Positions 10,956 through 23,370 of a stretch of DNA of 64,000 bases are shown one piece after another (within the stretch, counting starts at the first letter, position 1; the number at the start of each line of letters is the position of its first letter). Origin of the DNA: Melampsora larici-populina 98AG31 (Eukaryota > Basidiomycota > Pucciniomycetes > Pucciniales > Melampsoraceae); the NCBI RefSeq assembly GCF_000204055.1, contig NW_006768881.1, positions 1-64,000 of the forward strand. Direction: 5' to 3'. The notes beneath the pieces are model-generated. The model was not told the DNA's origin. It searched no databases and worked only from the letters and a program-made list of their open reading frames with translations. A program made the position numbers and the translations under genes.

Positions 10956-12382
10956 GAGCTTTCACACACGCAATCCTGAATAGACAAACTTTTGGATAGC
11001 TCCCATTCATTCTTGCGTACAACCGCTTTACGGTGTTGTTATTACGTTAATGCTGATTGCCCCAATGAAAAGCACTCGGATGACGGAATTGGGTACAATG
11101 GGAGCCACGTGTGTGAGGTGTTGAAATTCGAATCAGGGGCGCAGAAGTTGATAATTTGATGAGTTCCGGGTTGTAAAGTGCACTTTACCTATTGAGTATC
11201 AGAATGATTATCACTACCCAAATAATAATATTTACCAAGAGGTTTAGAAAACTGGGGAGTTACAACCTGGGTGTTGGGTATGTGACATGTAACGAAAATA
11301 AATGTGATAAAGACAGTATCAAATGTTCCACAGAGTCAACAACCAGTCATACTAGAGTCATTGGTAATTACCTTTAGCATTCTTTGGATCTTGTTCAGAT
11401 GTCTTGACACGGTGTATTTTTTTAAAACTGTTGATAATCCATCCCAAAGGCCCTCCCAATTTAGCAAAGTCAACTCATCTGGAAACCATTATACTGTCTG
11501 AGAATGTGAAAGGCGATATATGCTTTCATATTTTTAAACAAGCACTTTGACGGTCACCCTGTGAGTTACCTCAAAGACACACAGAAAAGTGTCGTCTGTG
11601 TTTTCACAGTTTAATTCTAATTAGTAGAGTTTATTTGCTGAGCCATGTCATATTGTTTTTTTTGTGTTTTCTCGTTCCTTCACTTCAACAAGTTTACCCT
11701 TTCAAGCTTGAAGGAGTCGCATTGACTCAATCTGTAGTACAATTAGGATCAACATTTCAATCACAAGATATAAATTCAAGTCTATTCCTTATTCTACGTA
11801 CGAATCATCAAGATACGATTTTGGACATGGGCCGCTACAATATCAATCAGTTATCAACATGACTTGCAGTGCGTTGTTTGGTCAATATGTTGCATAGTTA
11901 TGGGGTTGTCTCATGGAGATTGAGGTATGTAGTCTTTTGTCCTTTTATTTGTCTGTCATCCATCTGATCGAATCATCCCTTTTAAAAATTTTACCTGTAA
12001 CTATAGCTCCTCGAAGATACCTCAACGAATCATCCTTATCATGACATTCCATGCAACCAGCCCCTTAGATGAGTGATACCACGAAATCAGTATTTGATCC
12101 GATTGATTAGCACGCTCAAGGCTCTATAGGGCTCTATATATAGATTGGTCCATTGGTTTTGATTCTCGTCCTCTTGCTCCACCCTATTCTAGATCGTCTC
12201 GTCAATCTCCCTCCTCTAGCCCGTTCGCTAATTACCGGGGTAAGTTCCATGTATGACCGTAGTTTGAATAAATTTCTATTGATATAGATCACTATTAATA
12301 TTTATCCGTTCAATTTATACGTTATATAGCTTTTGATCAGCTTCTTCCAACTCCTGATATATACTTCACTCAATTGTTGAAT
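10956..12382. other. Intergenic, no recognisable gene
   Basis: Short frames only; a 75-codon frame at 11635-11862 shows no family resemblance. The last ~150 bases are likely the 5' leader of the gene starting at 12383. Confidence 0.4.
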
Positions 12383-13210
12383 ATGACTCGCAGCAAGAAT
12401 CGTAAGAATAGTGGTCAGGACTGAAACTCTCCTCTTAGTCCGACAAATGCTAGCGATCAGACTGAAAAACCAGCCTCCGGATCATCTCCACCATTCCCTT
12501 CTGAACCACCTTCGAATTCAGTACCTCCTCTACGTGCGACCATGTCATCACATCACAACACCCAGATATGGTCTTTGATTCAAACGCTCCCCGAGGATCT
12601 CCATGTCTTTCTTGACGAAGATTATGAATTACAATATAAAAAGATCTTGAAGGCCCAATTTTATCGAATTTTAGTTCACTTCAACCCGAAGACAAAGTCT
12701 CGTATATCTCACCTCAAAGCTGATCTTAATGCTGCCTTCAAGAAAGAATTACGCCCACAACTTTCAGACTTCTTGATTCCTCGCCCTCCTCCTGCCATGG
12801 AAACGGATCAAGATGACAAAAACCTTGACTTCAATCCTCTGGGCCGAAAAACCACCCGAAAGATGCTGTTGGACGCCATCAAACGCAAAGCTCCCAACGC
12901 TCCCGTACCTACAAACGCTAGGCGCAATGGATTGCTTTTACTATACAAAGAGCATGTTGATAAGGACCTGGTGATCCCCGGTCAAACTGAAACCATCCGA
13001 AAACCTGGAGTTTTGAAAGCGAATGCGGTCAGTGGCGAGGACTCAGAAGAGCTTCGACTTGCCTTACAATGCTACGCGCCTCAAGTATTTGTGCATTCAA
13101 TCCCCATGACTCATCAGGTTCTTGTGGATTGTTATCTACAATTCATCCTGGCAGCAAAATTGGAGCCTGGAGCCTTGATTGCCGGGTTTCATTACTCGAT
13201 CATATCCTAG
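12383..13210 (+). pseudogene. SAP-like domain protein (family member D), broken by an early stop
   Basis: An ATG at 12383 opens 13 codons ending at TGA (12422-12424), after which the same frame stays open to 13210. The longest ATG-started part is 222 residues from 12542. It is unnamed but carries two SAP-like helix-extended-helix modules: RKTTRKMLLDAIKRKAPNAP with RRNGLLLLYKEHV, and LRLALQCYAPQV with THQVLVDCYLQFI. Related modules occur in the minus-strand genes at 24-31 kb. It precedes a Plavaka-like transposase on the same strand by ~530 bases, so it may belong to that element. The stop could be CGA changed to TGA. It lacks the coiled coil seen in two other members. Confidence 0.6.
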
Positions 13211-13741
13211 TTTCCAGCATTGTGAGTTTCATGACTTGGGTACGTTTTTGACTTTCGTATAGTTTTTTAGCTGGATTCAAATGCTGAAACAATTTATTTC
13301 TATTAGGCATATCTAGCAAAGCAGATCACCAATCAGTCAAGACTCAATGCAGATCGATCCAATCAATCACATTAGTGTCCTGCTCGCTTGTTTTATTTTC
13401 AATCTAATCAATGTGTCAGATTATGGTGTAGTTCCGAAAACATGTCTTTCTTGTGAAGTGTGGGTAGCTGGTGGGCTTATAAGATGCAGCAGTATCTGTA
13501 TGAAGTTAGCAGGATGGTATCTATCGCTTTAGGATGACTTCATACTTCTAGATTCGTACTTGTTTCATGGCGTTGTAAGATACTAAAATATACCGCTTCC
13601 TGTCTCTCTTCTTGAATTCTTGTGTGCGGCCTTCCATCATGATTCTTTTTCTTTCAAATCCTTCAAAAACTACAAAACAACAAAAACGTTGTTCAGTTCA
13701 TCTGCTTTGATCTCCCCTTTTCAATTCAAGAAAATTGTCTC
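13211..13741. other. Spacer between SAP-like gene and transposase
   Basis: No supported gene. It may hold the 3' end of the SAP-like gene and the promoter of the transposase. Confidence 0.4.
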
Positions 13742-16700
13742 ATGTCTGCTTCGTCCAAGAAGATACAACATGCCCACTGTGTTGTCTGTCGCTGTAAAGC
13801 TCGAGAATGTTACCTCGGCGTGTACATTGATCCTTCCGGTCGGTTTCAAAATGGGGTTGAGGTGTTACCCGCTACTTGCGACGCTCACACACTTGCTGAT
13901 CGGCGCAAGCAAGCTCTCGAGGCAAATTCAGCCTCTGCTTCATCTGCGAACGCCCGTCAAGAAGCTCCTGACGATCTGGTGGCGCCTTTTGAACGACTTA
14001 ATCTTCCAAATGAGCATCTGCGCGAGCAACCTTCTGCCGCCGATGCTCCAGAACTACGTACAAGGCTTACAAGAGCCTCTCAGGGCTCTTCACGTTTTGC
14101 TTCTGGTACCACTGAACGTAGGGCTTCAGCAAATGTCACCACGGAAGACATTGAATAGATAGATGTACATTATAACAATACAACGGATTCCTCCATTCCG
14201 TCTTACAATTGCGGTACGTGATGGTAGAGTTTGCTTGGCTACTTGATATTTGTTTCTAAGCCGTGGTATGATACTCTTTCTCCGTAGATCATTTTTTTAA
14301 GTTCAGCTTGAAGGAAATCAACCCTCTTCTGCTTCACGTGGCGTTGTCAACTTCGATCATGAGTATATTCGATAACCTGTCTGGTCGAACAGCCTCTTGG
14401 CTTATGGATATACATCGCATCACTATCGAGCTTTCAATGACTACAGGCCTTCTGCCAAACAACTCTCCTGGAGAGCTCTCTCGCTCAGAACTTAAGCTTT
14501 TACCAGAATTCCAAAGACATTGGCCACTGCAATTGGATGGCTGAACATCGATCCACGTTGCATGTTGATGAACTTTTGTACAAAATGTTTCGCCATGTAT
14601 CCACTTGATGAAGAACCAGATATCTGTACTCATCAAGTTGCAAGTATTCCTGGCGGGCCTCCGGATTCATTCAACCCAAATACCAAAACTAGTGACACTG
14701 TAGAAGATTTCGAACCTGACCTTTCTGAAACAACCTGTCTTGCTCCCCTCTTAAAGTTTGCAAGAGGAAAGAAAGTTGCAATAAGAAAGTATGCTGTACA
14801 AGATATTTCTGATTGGATTGCACGTTTATTCTCACGTCCAAATATTGAAGAATGGCTTGACGAATCACTTCTTGAATCTAGAAAACCATTTGATAAAGAC
14901 GAGTCCATATCTGATATCCACCAATCAAGAGTTTGGAAAGAGTTCAAAGGACCTGACGGAAAGCAATTTACAGCTACCAGCGGTAACCTGGTGTTTGCAA
15001 TGTTTGTGGATGCAATCAACCCGTTTGGAAATAAAACCAGCAGCCACCACGTCTCCATCACTTTCATTGTTATGGTGTGTCTCACTCTTCCGGTCAAGAT
15101 TCGACATAGACTGGAGAACGTCTTTTTAGTGGGGATTGCGCCTGGTCCTTGAGAACCATCGCTTGAGCAGACAAACTGGAATTTACGTCCAATTGTGACA
15201 CAGCTTCAGAGGATATGGAGCCCTGGAGTCTTACTCTCTCGAACCTATTCTTTCCCGCATGGACGCCTGATGAAGGCTGCTTTACTACCGTTTGTAGCCG
15301 ATATCCCTGCCATCAGACGTTCACTTGGCTTCCCAAGTGCTACTGCATCAAACTTCTGTTCAGGCTGCCATCTGATCAAAAAGGAGATCAACAACCTCGA
15401 CCCCACTACATGGCGTTTCCGTGATAAGGAGGAGCACAAGAAGTGGGCATATGAAGCTCGTGATGCAAACAGTGTGGAGGAGCGTCAGGAAATTTTTCAG
15501 ACACATGGGGTACGTTATTCAGTGCTTGTAGAGCTTGAATACTGGGATATCATTGACTTTCATGTTGTGGATTCAATGCACAACCTCCTACTGGGGCTAC
15601 TATCGTGGCATCTTCGAAGATTTTGGTCTATGAGTGATGTCAAAAATGAGGAAGAAATTCACCTTCCAGTTCCAACTTCAGAGCTCCTACAGCTTCTAGC
15701 TGAACGCTCCGACCCTCTTCCACCAAGAAATTACATGAAGGAGTCTGAGACCGCTGATCAAGAAGTTCAAGATGAAGAGGAAATCGAGCTTAGTGACAAC
15801 ACTTCAACGAGTGATGATGATTTTGAACCGCTAGCTGATGTTGGATGGAACGGAGTGTGGGAAGCTCCACCAATGGATGAGGTTGTTTTTGATGCTTCTA
15901 TGCTTAAGAGGATCAACGCTCTTTTACCCCAAATACAGATACCATCTTGGATCAAACGAGCAATACCAGTCCTAGGGAAAGCCTCGTTTGGCAAGCTTAA
16001 AGCTGACGAATGGAGATATTTGTTCTCCATTCAGTTGCCTCTTATACTTATACCGTTATGGGCTGGGAAAGATCAGAGCAAACTATCTCTGCTCAAAAAC
16101 TTTTGTGATCTTGTATCACTTGTCAACCTGGCGCTCAAATGATCTATCTGTGCAGATCAAATTGACAGATATTGACTACATATTCAAAATTATTTCAAGG
16201 GTTCGTTAGCTCTTTTCACGCACTGCCATCTTGCACCAAACCACCACATGGCGATTCACTTGGCCGACTGTCTTGACCGGTTTGGACCGGTAAGGGCATG
16301 GTGGTCTTTCCCCTTTGAGAGGCTTATGGGCAGCATACTCAAAGCTTGTCATAATAATCATGTCGGTGAGTCTAAGGTTATGATTCATATATATACATAC
16401 ATCGAGTAACTCAGCTGACAAGTTTCTTCAAAACAAATTTACCAGGAGAGCTGGAGATGACTTTCCTCCAAAATTATTGTTGAGCAGGCAATATATCTGC
16501 CCTGATGAATGATAATAAGCTGCCGGACGTTCTCGCACCGTATAAAACTAGGCTGGAAGAGCTTTATGACCCTCCAAGTCCAAAGTCCAAGCCTTTGTCG
16601 AATTCAACTCGGAATCCACTCGACAAAAATGTACTGAAACTTCTCATCAAGCGTTTGAATGAAGAAGAGCAGGAAAAATGTGTATGGATGCTTCCAGAAG

Positions 16701-17212
16701 ACTGGTGTTTGTTATCAAAGCACAAGTCTAAAGGTTCTGCACCGCTCCCAGCTCAAGCACATTTCTTGAAACACCTTGTGCACAGAGACGTAACATATTC
16801 AAGCTTTACAGAAAGCGCTAAGAACAGCTTTGTGGTCTTCAAATCTTGTTCAGGTGATCATGAAGTCACTGAGTTTGGTAGGATATTTTCAATCTTTACT
16901 CACCACCGGGCACCAACATCTTCAGAAAATCACCTTGAGACGTGGATACACATTCAACGTTTTCCACATTTACCACCAGACTCATACAACCCTTTCTCTA
17001 ACTTACAAGCTGATGATGTACAATTCAATATTCGCGCTTGGGGACCCACAGAAGACAGGATAATAAAAATGGATGAGGTGGTTGCCCACTGCGCTTGGAG
17101 TGTGAGCACCAACCAAGGCACGACTTGGTGTGGAATTCCATGGGCTGTGAAGTTGTGTAAGGGATGTAAGAAGATGCTTGTAGCGAGGGGTCGCGCATGC
17201 GGCTCTTTGTAG
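13742..17212 (+). pseudogene. Plavaka-like (Tnp2/CACTA-superfamily) transposase, copy 1
   Basis: Three exons of ~1,100 codons: 13742-14213, 14288-16365 and 16446-17212, with introns of 74 and 80 bp (GTACGT...TAG, GTGAGT...CAG) that keep frame. Exon 1 has a Cys/His cluster (HCVVCRCKARECY, CDAH). Exon 2 has FCTKCFAMYP, FAMFVDAINPFGNK, FPHGRLMKAALLPFVADIPA, FCSGCHL, DFHVVDSMHNLLLGL, FGKLKADEWRYLFS and, before the intron, LAPNHHMAIHLADCLDRFGP and WWSFPFERLMG. These are hallmarks of the family. It is dead: stops at 14156, 15150, 16140 and 16481, a 1-base deletion near 14507 and further disruption at 16170-16210. Stops 15150, 16140 and 16481 sit at positions where related transposases have Arg. The 3' end recurs at 23371. 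Confidence 0.85.
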
Positions 17213-17352
17213 AATTGAGTTGAAGGAAAATTTGCACAAAGTAAATTTTATACAACTCAAGACCCTTGCAGAACAAGCCTGTTCCATCAAGAAACACAAC
17301 TCACCGCTTTCTCTCGCAACTCTCGTGATCTTTAGTTCATCATTAAAAATTC
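17101..17352 (+). repeat. Direct repeat, left copy (transposase 3' end)
   Basis: Bases 17101-17352, from GTGAGCACCAACCAAGGCAC to ATTAAAAATTC, recur at 23371-23622 with only a handful of substitutions. The segment is the last ~112 bases of the transposase ORF plus its 3' flank. The DIRS element starts right after it. Confidence 0.92.
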
Positions 17353-17406
17353 TTTTAGTTTCTTATATCAGAAGTTTTTTAGAACATCAGACAACCAAGA
17401 GAAGAA

Positions 17407-19534
17407 ATGGCAACATTTGACGAAACTTTACAAGAAGCTAGAAGATTAGCCGAAGAGGCACTGAAAGACGGAACAGAGGGAGCAGGAACGAGGAGTCAAT
17501 CCCGGAACAGAGAGGAAGGCGGAGCAAGGGTCTTGGTACCGGAAACACAAGAAGCAAACGACGGAAGCGGAGACGATCAGAGAGAAGAAGAGGAAGAAGA
17601 CGACAGAGAGTCAGAAGAAGAAAATGGGGAAATGGCGAAGGAAGATTCACTGCAAGGAGGCCAGGCAGGGGAACCGAGAGGAAGGCTGACGATACGAATA
17701 AACCGTAAGACAACCAAACCGCTTCGCTTTGCATTTCCAACATTCTTTATCTTTTTCATCATTTTCTCTCATATCATCTTAAAAAGAGTCTTAGTCAACC
17801 CATCGGAGAGGGGAGAAAAGAGAGGGCTCCAACACAAGTAGTTGAGGCGGCAGGGGCTATATCCTGATTATCGAAATAGCCCAGATAGATGATCCAGCAG
17901 AGCTGAGGCAGACAGAGCTACATCTGGAAAAAGATGAACCAATGAGACGTCACAGAGATTAGTAACTTCCAATGACCAAAAACCGGTTGAACCAAGGCAG
18001 GCAGAGCTAGATCTGACCTTTTTTAAAAAAAAATGTTTTATTTGAATTTTCTTAACACCTACTAGACAAGATGTCGGAAGAGGGGAGAAAACTAATATCT
18101 GAATTGAATCCTTTCTATATAAAACTTGCTGTAGCAAGCCAGCCGAAGAGCACAGGATACCAGGCTAGAGACCTGTGGTGGAAGTCCATAGTGGGAACAT
18201 ACGCCGACAACAAGTTAGAAGTCGGAAGGTTGATGCTGAAGGCATATAAGGCAGCGTATGGAGTCGTCCCATACGACCTGGAAGACCTAAGAGCCGCGAA
18301 ATGCGAAGACGTCGAACAACCTCTGGAGCATCAGAACGAGCGACCTAAACGCCAAAGGACTGCCTCTCTAATTGCTGGGAACGATGAACCAAGTAGACCG
18401 GAGAAGTCAGAAGAGCAGCCTAGACTTGAGAAACCGCAGAAGAGGGAACGAGAGATCAGGGACCTAGTAGACCCAGAGAGCGACATAGTCTTTGTTGATA
18501 AGCAATTCTCAAACTCAAACCTCCTTCAATTGTCAAGTGGGATCAACAAACGCATGACAAAACTACAGAGCTACGTACCGTTGACAGTATTCAACATGGA
18601 GTGGATTGATGCGGATTCCCAAAAAGCTAGTAACAAGAAGACGAAATCGCTGAAAGAACTACAGGAGGAAGAATCAGCCACTTACACAGGTCTTACCCCG
18701 AAAGAGGAGCTGCTCCTGACCTACGGAGACTGGATTGACGCCATTGATCTGTTTATACGATACGTAGAGGAGCAATATCACATGAAAACATGCGCCAAGA
18801 TGCTGAAAGAGCATAAGAAAAATGTCATCGAGATCAGAAGATCAACAGGCTGCTGGATGATAGCACTCAGATATTGCATGAAAGTCAGACAACTTGTGAT
18901 GCAGGTGAGGATTGGAGAATCTGGAAAACGTGAAATGTGTCGCGCAGGTGTCTTACACGAGGATATCCTACGGGCGGCAAAAGATAAGGCCGAATCTCTA
19001 GGGGAAAGAAGTTTTGCAGAAAATCCTTACGCAGCTGGGCAAAAGGTTCTAGCAGAACAGACGGTCCAGATGGCCATCCAGCCCACAGCCCCGAAACTCA
19101 CTGGATTTGAAAAACACCAATTTGCATCAGGAGGTAATGCTAGAGGCGGAGGAAGCGATAGAGGAGGAGTTGGATGGCGAGGACGGGGAAAGAGACAGAA
19201 AAACAATCTTTGGGACAAGCGGAATAACGGAGGAGCCAGCTATTTCGGAGCACCCAATAGCGTTTTCAACGTACCGAACACAGGGGGAACATTTGGTCAT
19301 GACCAGCCATTTCAACCAGCCCCACAACCAGCTCCGTACAACTCAAATCCGTTCAGGCCCTTCAGTTTCCCAAACCAAACGCAATCATACGGGAATGGGT
19401 GGAGTGACCACACAAGCACCAATGGGGCACCGTTCGTGAACAATTACCCGAACGGAGAGGGATCGTCGACTTCAAAAGGAGGAGCGAACTTTGGGGGAGC
19501 AAAGAACACAGGTGGAGCTAAGTCAACCTGGTAA
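17407..19534 (+). CDS. Gag-like protein (ORF1) of DIRS element 2, probably spliced
   Basis: The main exon, open from ATG 18071 (487 residues), is the DIRS Gag-like protein that packages the element RNA. It has a conserved core around YTGLTPKEELLLTYGDWIDA and a Gly/Asn-rich C-terminus with GGGSDRGGVGWRGRGK that suits nucleic-acid binding. An upstream acidic frame from ATG 17407 (ATFDETLQEARRLAEEALKD, then Glu-rich) can be joined by a 361-bp intron, 17705-18065. The intron has donor GTAAGA, branch-like CTTAAC and acceptor CTAG, and the junction keeps frame, so the full protein would be ~590 residues. Without splicing, translation would start at 18071. No disabling change is visible in this gene. 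Confidence 0.72.
17705..18065 (+). other. Predicted intron in the DIRS Gag-like gene
   Basis: Starts GTAAGA, ends TTCTTAACACCTACTAG. Splicing joins codon C|AC and continues into ATG 18071 in frame. If unspliced, the upstream frame ends at 17841. Confidence 0.5.
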
Positions 19535-19938
19535 GTCATAATGCTTGAAGGGTTCGAGGGACATACCTGAGTTTGTCATTGATTCCACCCAACCTCTCTT
19601 ACCCCCCGGATTCTCTGCTCCTATCCAAAAAGAAACCATGATCCAAGACAAAGAGGGAAGCCTGCACGCCCAAAAAGGAAAACATATATATATTTCCGGG
19701 TAGAAGGAGGATGGAAAGAGATATATGATTCTCGGAATTTTTCCTACGTTTACGACAAATTCAATTCATCCCCCCCCTCTTTTGTCCCGTCCCAAAGTGC
19801 CGTGTGTTGTGTACGCGTAGAGCAGATGTAGACAGAAACCAGTCATGAGAGGAGACATGCAATAGATATAGTCAACCACGCAGTTCAGAAACTCCCTAGT
19901 CCCCCGAGAGTCCAAATGAGAGAATACGAGGAGGAGAG
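19535..19938. other. Spacer between gag and pol in DIRS element 2
   Basis: About 400 bases without conserved coding; C-rich run at 19770-19778. The pol start is uncertain and could be fed by splicing. Confidence 0.4.
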
Positions 19939-21858
19939 ATGTTGACTTGCCTTTTTTCAAATTCCTTTGTGGTTAGCCAATCGAGTGCAATAGATCCAGA
20001 GAGCGGTGTCGGTGAGGAGCCGGAAAAGATGAACAAACACCAAGGGAAAGCATCACTAGAGATAGAAATGGAAATACCCATTAACCAACAGGGAAAGATT
20101 GGCGAGGAAGGGATGCCGACCAACGGTGAGAGAACGAGAAAAGCTGTAAACGCAGAAGGCGGAGCGAGAACGTGGCCGACGGACGTTAAATGCAAGATGA
20201 ATTTAAAGGCCTGGTTTGAATTAGCAAAGAAATTAAAAGTCGAGGTGAAACACATGAACATTATCTAAGGCTTCAAGCTTGGTTTCCATCAAGGAATACC
20301 AGAACACACGCTAGAAGGCCGGACGTACTACTCACCTGAGAATCACATCAGGACACCAGAGGAGAAAGATATGTTAAGAGAGAAAATTAAGAAAGAAGTG
20401 GAGGCTGGAAAGATGGTTGGCCCATTCACGGCAGACGAGGTGTATGACCGGATAGGATTCTTTCGCACAAGCCCAGTAGGAAGTGTGGTGAATGGAGACG
20501 GGACGATTCGCATCATCAACAACCTTTCGTACCCAAAAAACGAAAAAGAGACTCCGTCAGTAAACTCATTTGTCGATAAAACACAATTCAGAACAACCTG
20601 GGATGATTTCGACAGAGTATTACAGTTCCTGATAGACCACGAGGAAGAGTTGGAATTCGGGATATTTGATTGGGAGAAGGCGTATCGACAGATACCCATC
20701 CACCCATCACAATGGAGGTACCTAATGGTACGAGGGCCGGAAGGAGAGATATACCTAGACTTACGGGTTTCATTCGGAGGTGTAGCTGGGTGTGGCAGCT
20801 TTGGTGGTCCAGCGGACGCGTGGAGGGAGCTCATGCAAAAGAAATTCAATTTCCTAATGGTGTTTAGGTGGGTCGACGACAACCTATTTGTGAGGAGGAA
20901 GGACGAAAAAGTAAAGGTGTCAATGCAGCAAGTCGTAGAAGCGAGCGCGGAGTTGGGCGTACGTACAAATGAAGGTAAATATGCCAGATTTAAGACAGAG
21001 CAGAAGTATATCGGCTTCTTATGGAACGGGAAAGATAAAACTGTTAGACTGCCGGAGGAGAAATTAGCAATGAGAAGACAGCAAGTTGACGAAGCCTTGA
21101 CGAGGCAGAACGGTCACACTCACAAAAAAATAGAGAAGCTGATAGGAAGGCTCATACATCTCACAAATATTGTGCCCCAGATGAAATGTTTCTGTCCAAG
21201 TTTTTATAACTGGCTAGCGACATGGGTGAATAAGTCGGCAAGACGAGCGATGCCAAAGAACGTGTTGGAGGACCTCTGGGGGTGGAAGAGGGTCCTGAAG
21301 AATTTTGAGAACAGGAAACTGGTGCCTAGAAGGAAGGCGATAGACATAGGTTGGGTAGGCGACGCGTCCACAGGATTCGGAATCGGAGTCATGATTGGGG
21401 TGAAGTGGAACCAGTGGGAGCTGAAGCCAAACTGGTCGGAAACCGATGCTCTTGGAGTAAAGAGAGACATTGCGTGGGCAGAAACCGTGGCGATAAGGCT
21501 TGGTTTAGAGATTGCAGCAAGGACAGTAGAGGTGAAAGGCCAGAAGTTTCTATTCTTGACGGATAACACTACCGCAGAGGCGGTGGTGCAAAACTTGAAG
21601 TCGAAACACGTCGCAGTCAACAACAAATGGCGGAAGATTCAACGCCGATTGGCGGAGCTCGATTGTGACTTAGAGGAGAAACGGGTTACATCGAAGACTA
21701 ACGAGGCGGACGCACTCTCCAGAGGAACAGACATCACGAGAGAAGAGACCAATCGAATCAGCTTCAATCTGCCAGAAGATTTAACAGATTACCTAGTAGA
21801 ATCTCAGCCAAGAAAACGGAAGAACAATCATGGAGAATGTCAAAAAACTCAAATTTAA
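19939..21858 (+). pseudogene. DIRS reverse transcriptase-RNase H (element 2)
   Basis: One frame from 19939 to 21858 interrupted by TAA at 20266-20268; the downstream part alone is 495 residues from 20371. RT motifs are TIRIINNLSYP, FGIFDWEKAYRQIP, LRVSFGGVAGCGSFGGP and FRWVDDNLFVRR. The catalytic box is WVDDN rather than the usual YxDD, a variant at the position before the aspartates. RNase H follows: GWVGDASTGFGIGV, IAWAETVAIRLGLE, FLTDNTTAEAV and EADALSRGTD, so all acidic positions remain. Apart from the single stop the protein looks intact. It overlaps the start of the recombinase frame by 29 bases. Confidence 0.87.
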
Positions 21859-23079
21859 AATGATCGAGAAGAACATCCAGGACGAGACGAAGCTGCAAGT
21901 CGCACACCATATGGTCGAAGGTACCTGGGCGGATACTACGTTGCAAGGGTATGGGAGCGCAGTAACGAAGTATAAGGAGTACTTCGACAGCCGCGGGAAG
22001 AAATGGGAGACCGCCTTTCCGCTAGTGGATCAAGACGTTTACGGTTTCTTAGTTTGGGCAGGTGCGTCGAATTCATGAATAGAAGCTTCAAAGAACGAGA
22101 GGTTAGATCGAGACGTTTACGGTTTCCGAGTTTGGGGCAGGTGCGTCGAATTTGAGGAAAGAAACTTCAGCAAAACAAGAGGTGAAGGCGAAGACATTAG
22201 AGAAGTACCTAGCGGGATTGGTAGCTTGGCAGATGGCAGCGGAACTTAAACCACCAGATTTCGATCAAAAGATCATAAAAGGTATACTGAAAGCGTCGGA
22301 GAGGGCAGAAGAGAGAGCACTGCTAGCAGAAGACGAAGGGGAAGTTCTTAAAGCCGAGAAGTTACCGATTACGGTGAAACAAATGTTACACTTGGTATTT
22401 AACTTCGCTGGAAAGGATGAATTAGATGAATTGATATTGACGGCAAGTCTAGTAGCCTTCTGGGGGATGATGAGACTCGGAGAATTAACTCGACAGACAA
22501 GAGAAGAGGGGATGCTGATAGTGGACGACCTAAGATTTGAAGGAGAAGGAGCAGAGAAAGTCGCAATCCTGGCGCTATGGAGAGCGAAGACTGCAAGGCC
22601 AGGCGAAACACAAGAGATTAGGTGAGATCAAATGAACTTATCGTCAAAGAAGATTAGGTGAGGAGAAGCTGACCAACGCGATCCTATCACTCAGGATCGA
22701 GACACAAAGTTCTGTACTGGATCCAGTGTCGGCATTAGAGAGAATGTTAGAAAAAATCCCAGCAAAGAAGGGGTCGGACGCTTTATTCGGTTTTGTGGCT
22801 GGAAAGCTCCGTCAACCGTTGATGAAGAAATTATTCATGGACAAGGTAGCACAGATTTGGGGAAAAAGTAGCGCACAAGACGGGCTTTGGTCGGGACACT
22901 CATTTAGGGTGGGAGGTGCCTCGCTACGATGGAACTTAGGTTGGAGTAAAGAGCGAATCATGAAAGTGGGGAGATGGCAGTCTCAAGCAGTAGACACTTA
23001 TTTGAAGAACTACACGCAATGGGAGTTAGAAGAGACGAAGACCCTCTTAAGAGCGATTGATACTAGAAACAAAGTTTGA
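21830..23079 (+). pseudogene. DIRS tyrosine recombinase (element 2), disrupted
   Basis: Related to the intact enzyme at 724-1839. Readable parts are 21830-22078, 22152-22625 and 22726-23079. Catalytic residues persist: Arg in WGMMRLGELT, HSFRVGGASLRW, GRWQS and Tyr in DTYLKNY. The first break is a ~78-bp tandem duplication (22033-22110 and 22111-22188, both starting GACGTTTACGGTTTC) with a stop in the first unit and a 1-base insertion in the second. The second break is near 22616-22660, where AGATTAGGTGAG occurs twice 35 bases apart. Both look like local duplications rather than point decay. Confidence 0.83.
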
Positions 23080-23270
23080 TGTACAAGTTTAAGATCTGCT
23101 ACTAGAAATAAAGTTTTTATTAAACAGATTGAGTTAGGAAGATGGGAAGATCGAGAAAGAGAATCTAAGTTAAGAAGATCAGAAGATCGAGAAGGAATTT
23201 GAGATACAGATATCCAAGAAGATTGAATATGGAAACATGATTCAAGGCGGCATAGTCGCCACACACGCTG

Positions 23271-23370
23271 NNNNNNNNNNNNNNNNNNNNNNNNNNNNNN
23301 NNNNNNNNNNNNNNNNNNNNNNNNNNNNNNNNNNNNNNNNNNNNNNNNNNNNNNNNNNNNNNNNNNNNNN
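23271..23370. other. Assembly gap (100 N)
   Basis: Exactly 100 unknown bases, the conventional size for a gap of unknown length. It separates the DIRS 3' region from the second copy of the 250-bp direct repeat. Confidence 0.99.

Larger units (their letters stand above)
17353..23270 (+). mobile_element. DIRS-like retrotransposon, element 2 (nearly complete, inactive)
   Basis: It contains, in order, a spliced Gag-like gene, RT-RNase H and a tyrosine recombinase, the standard DIRS layout with no aspartic protease or DDE integrase. Its coding parts are GC-richer than the flanks. It sits in the 3' flank of the Plavaka-like transposase and runs into an assembly gap. Inverted terminal repeats are not visible, and the true right end may lie in the gap. 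Confidence 0.82.

Noticed and set aside
17438..17743. Leu/Ser-rich minus-strand frame
   Set aside because: Antisense of the Glu-rich DIRS Gag exon; composition is explained by the plus strand.
20343..20882. Long minus-strand frame
   Set aside because: It is the antisense shadow of the DIRS reverse transcriptase, whose motifs are on the plus strand.
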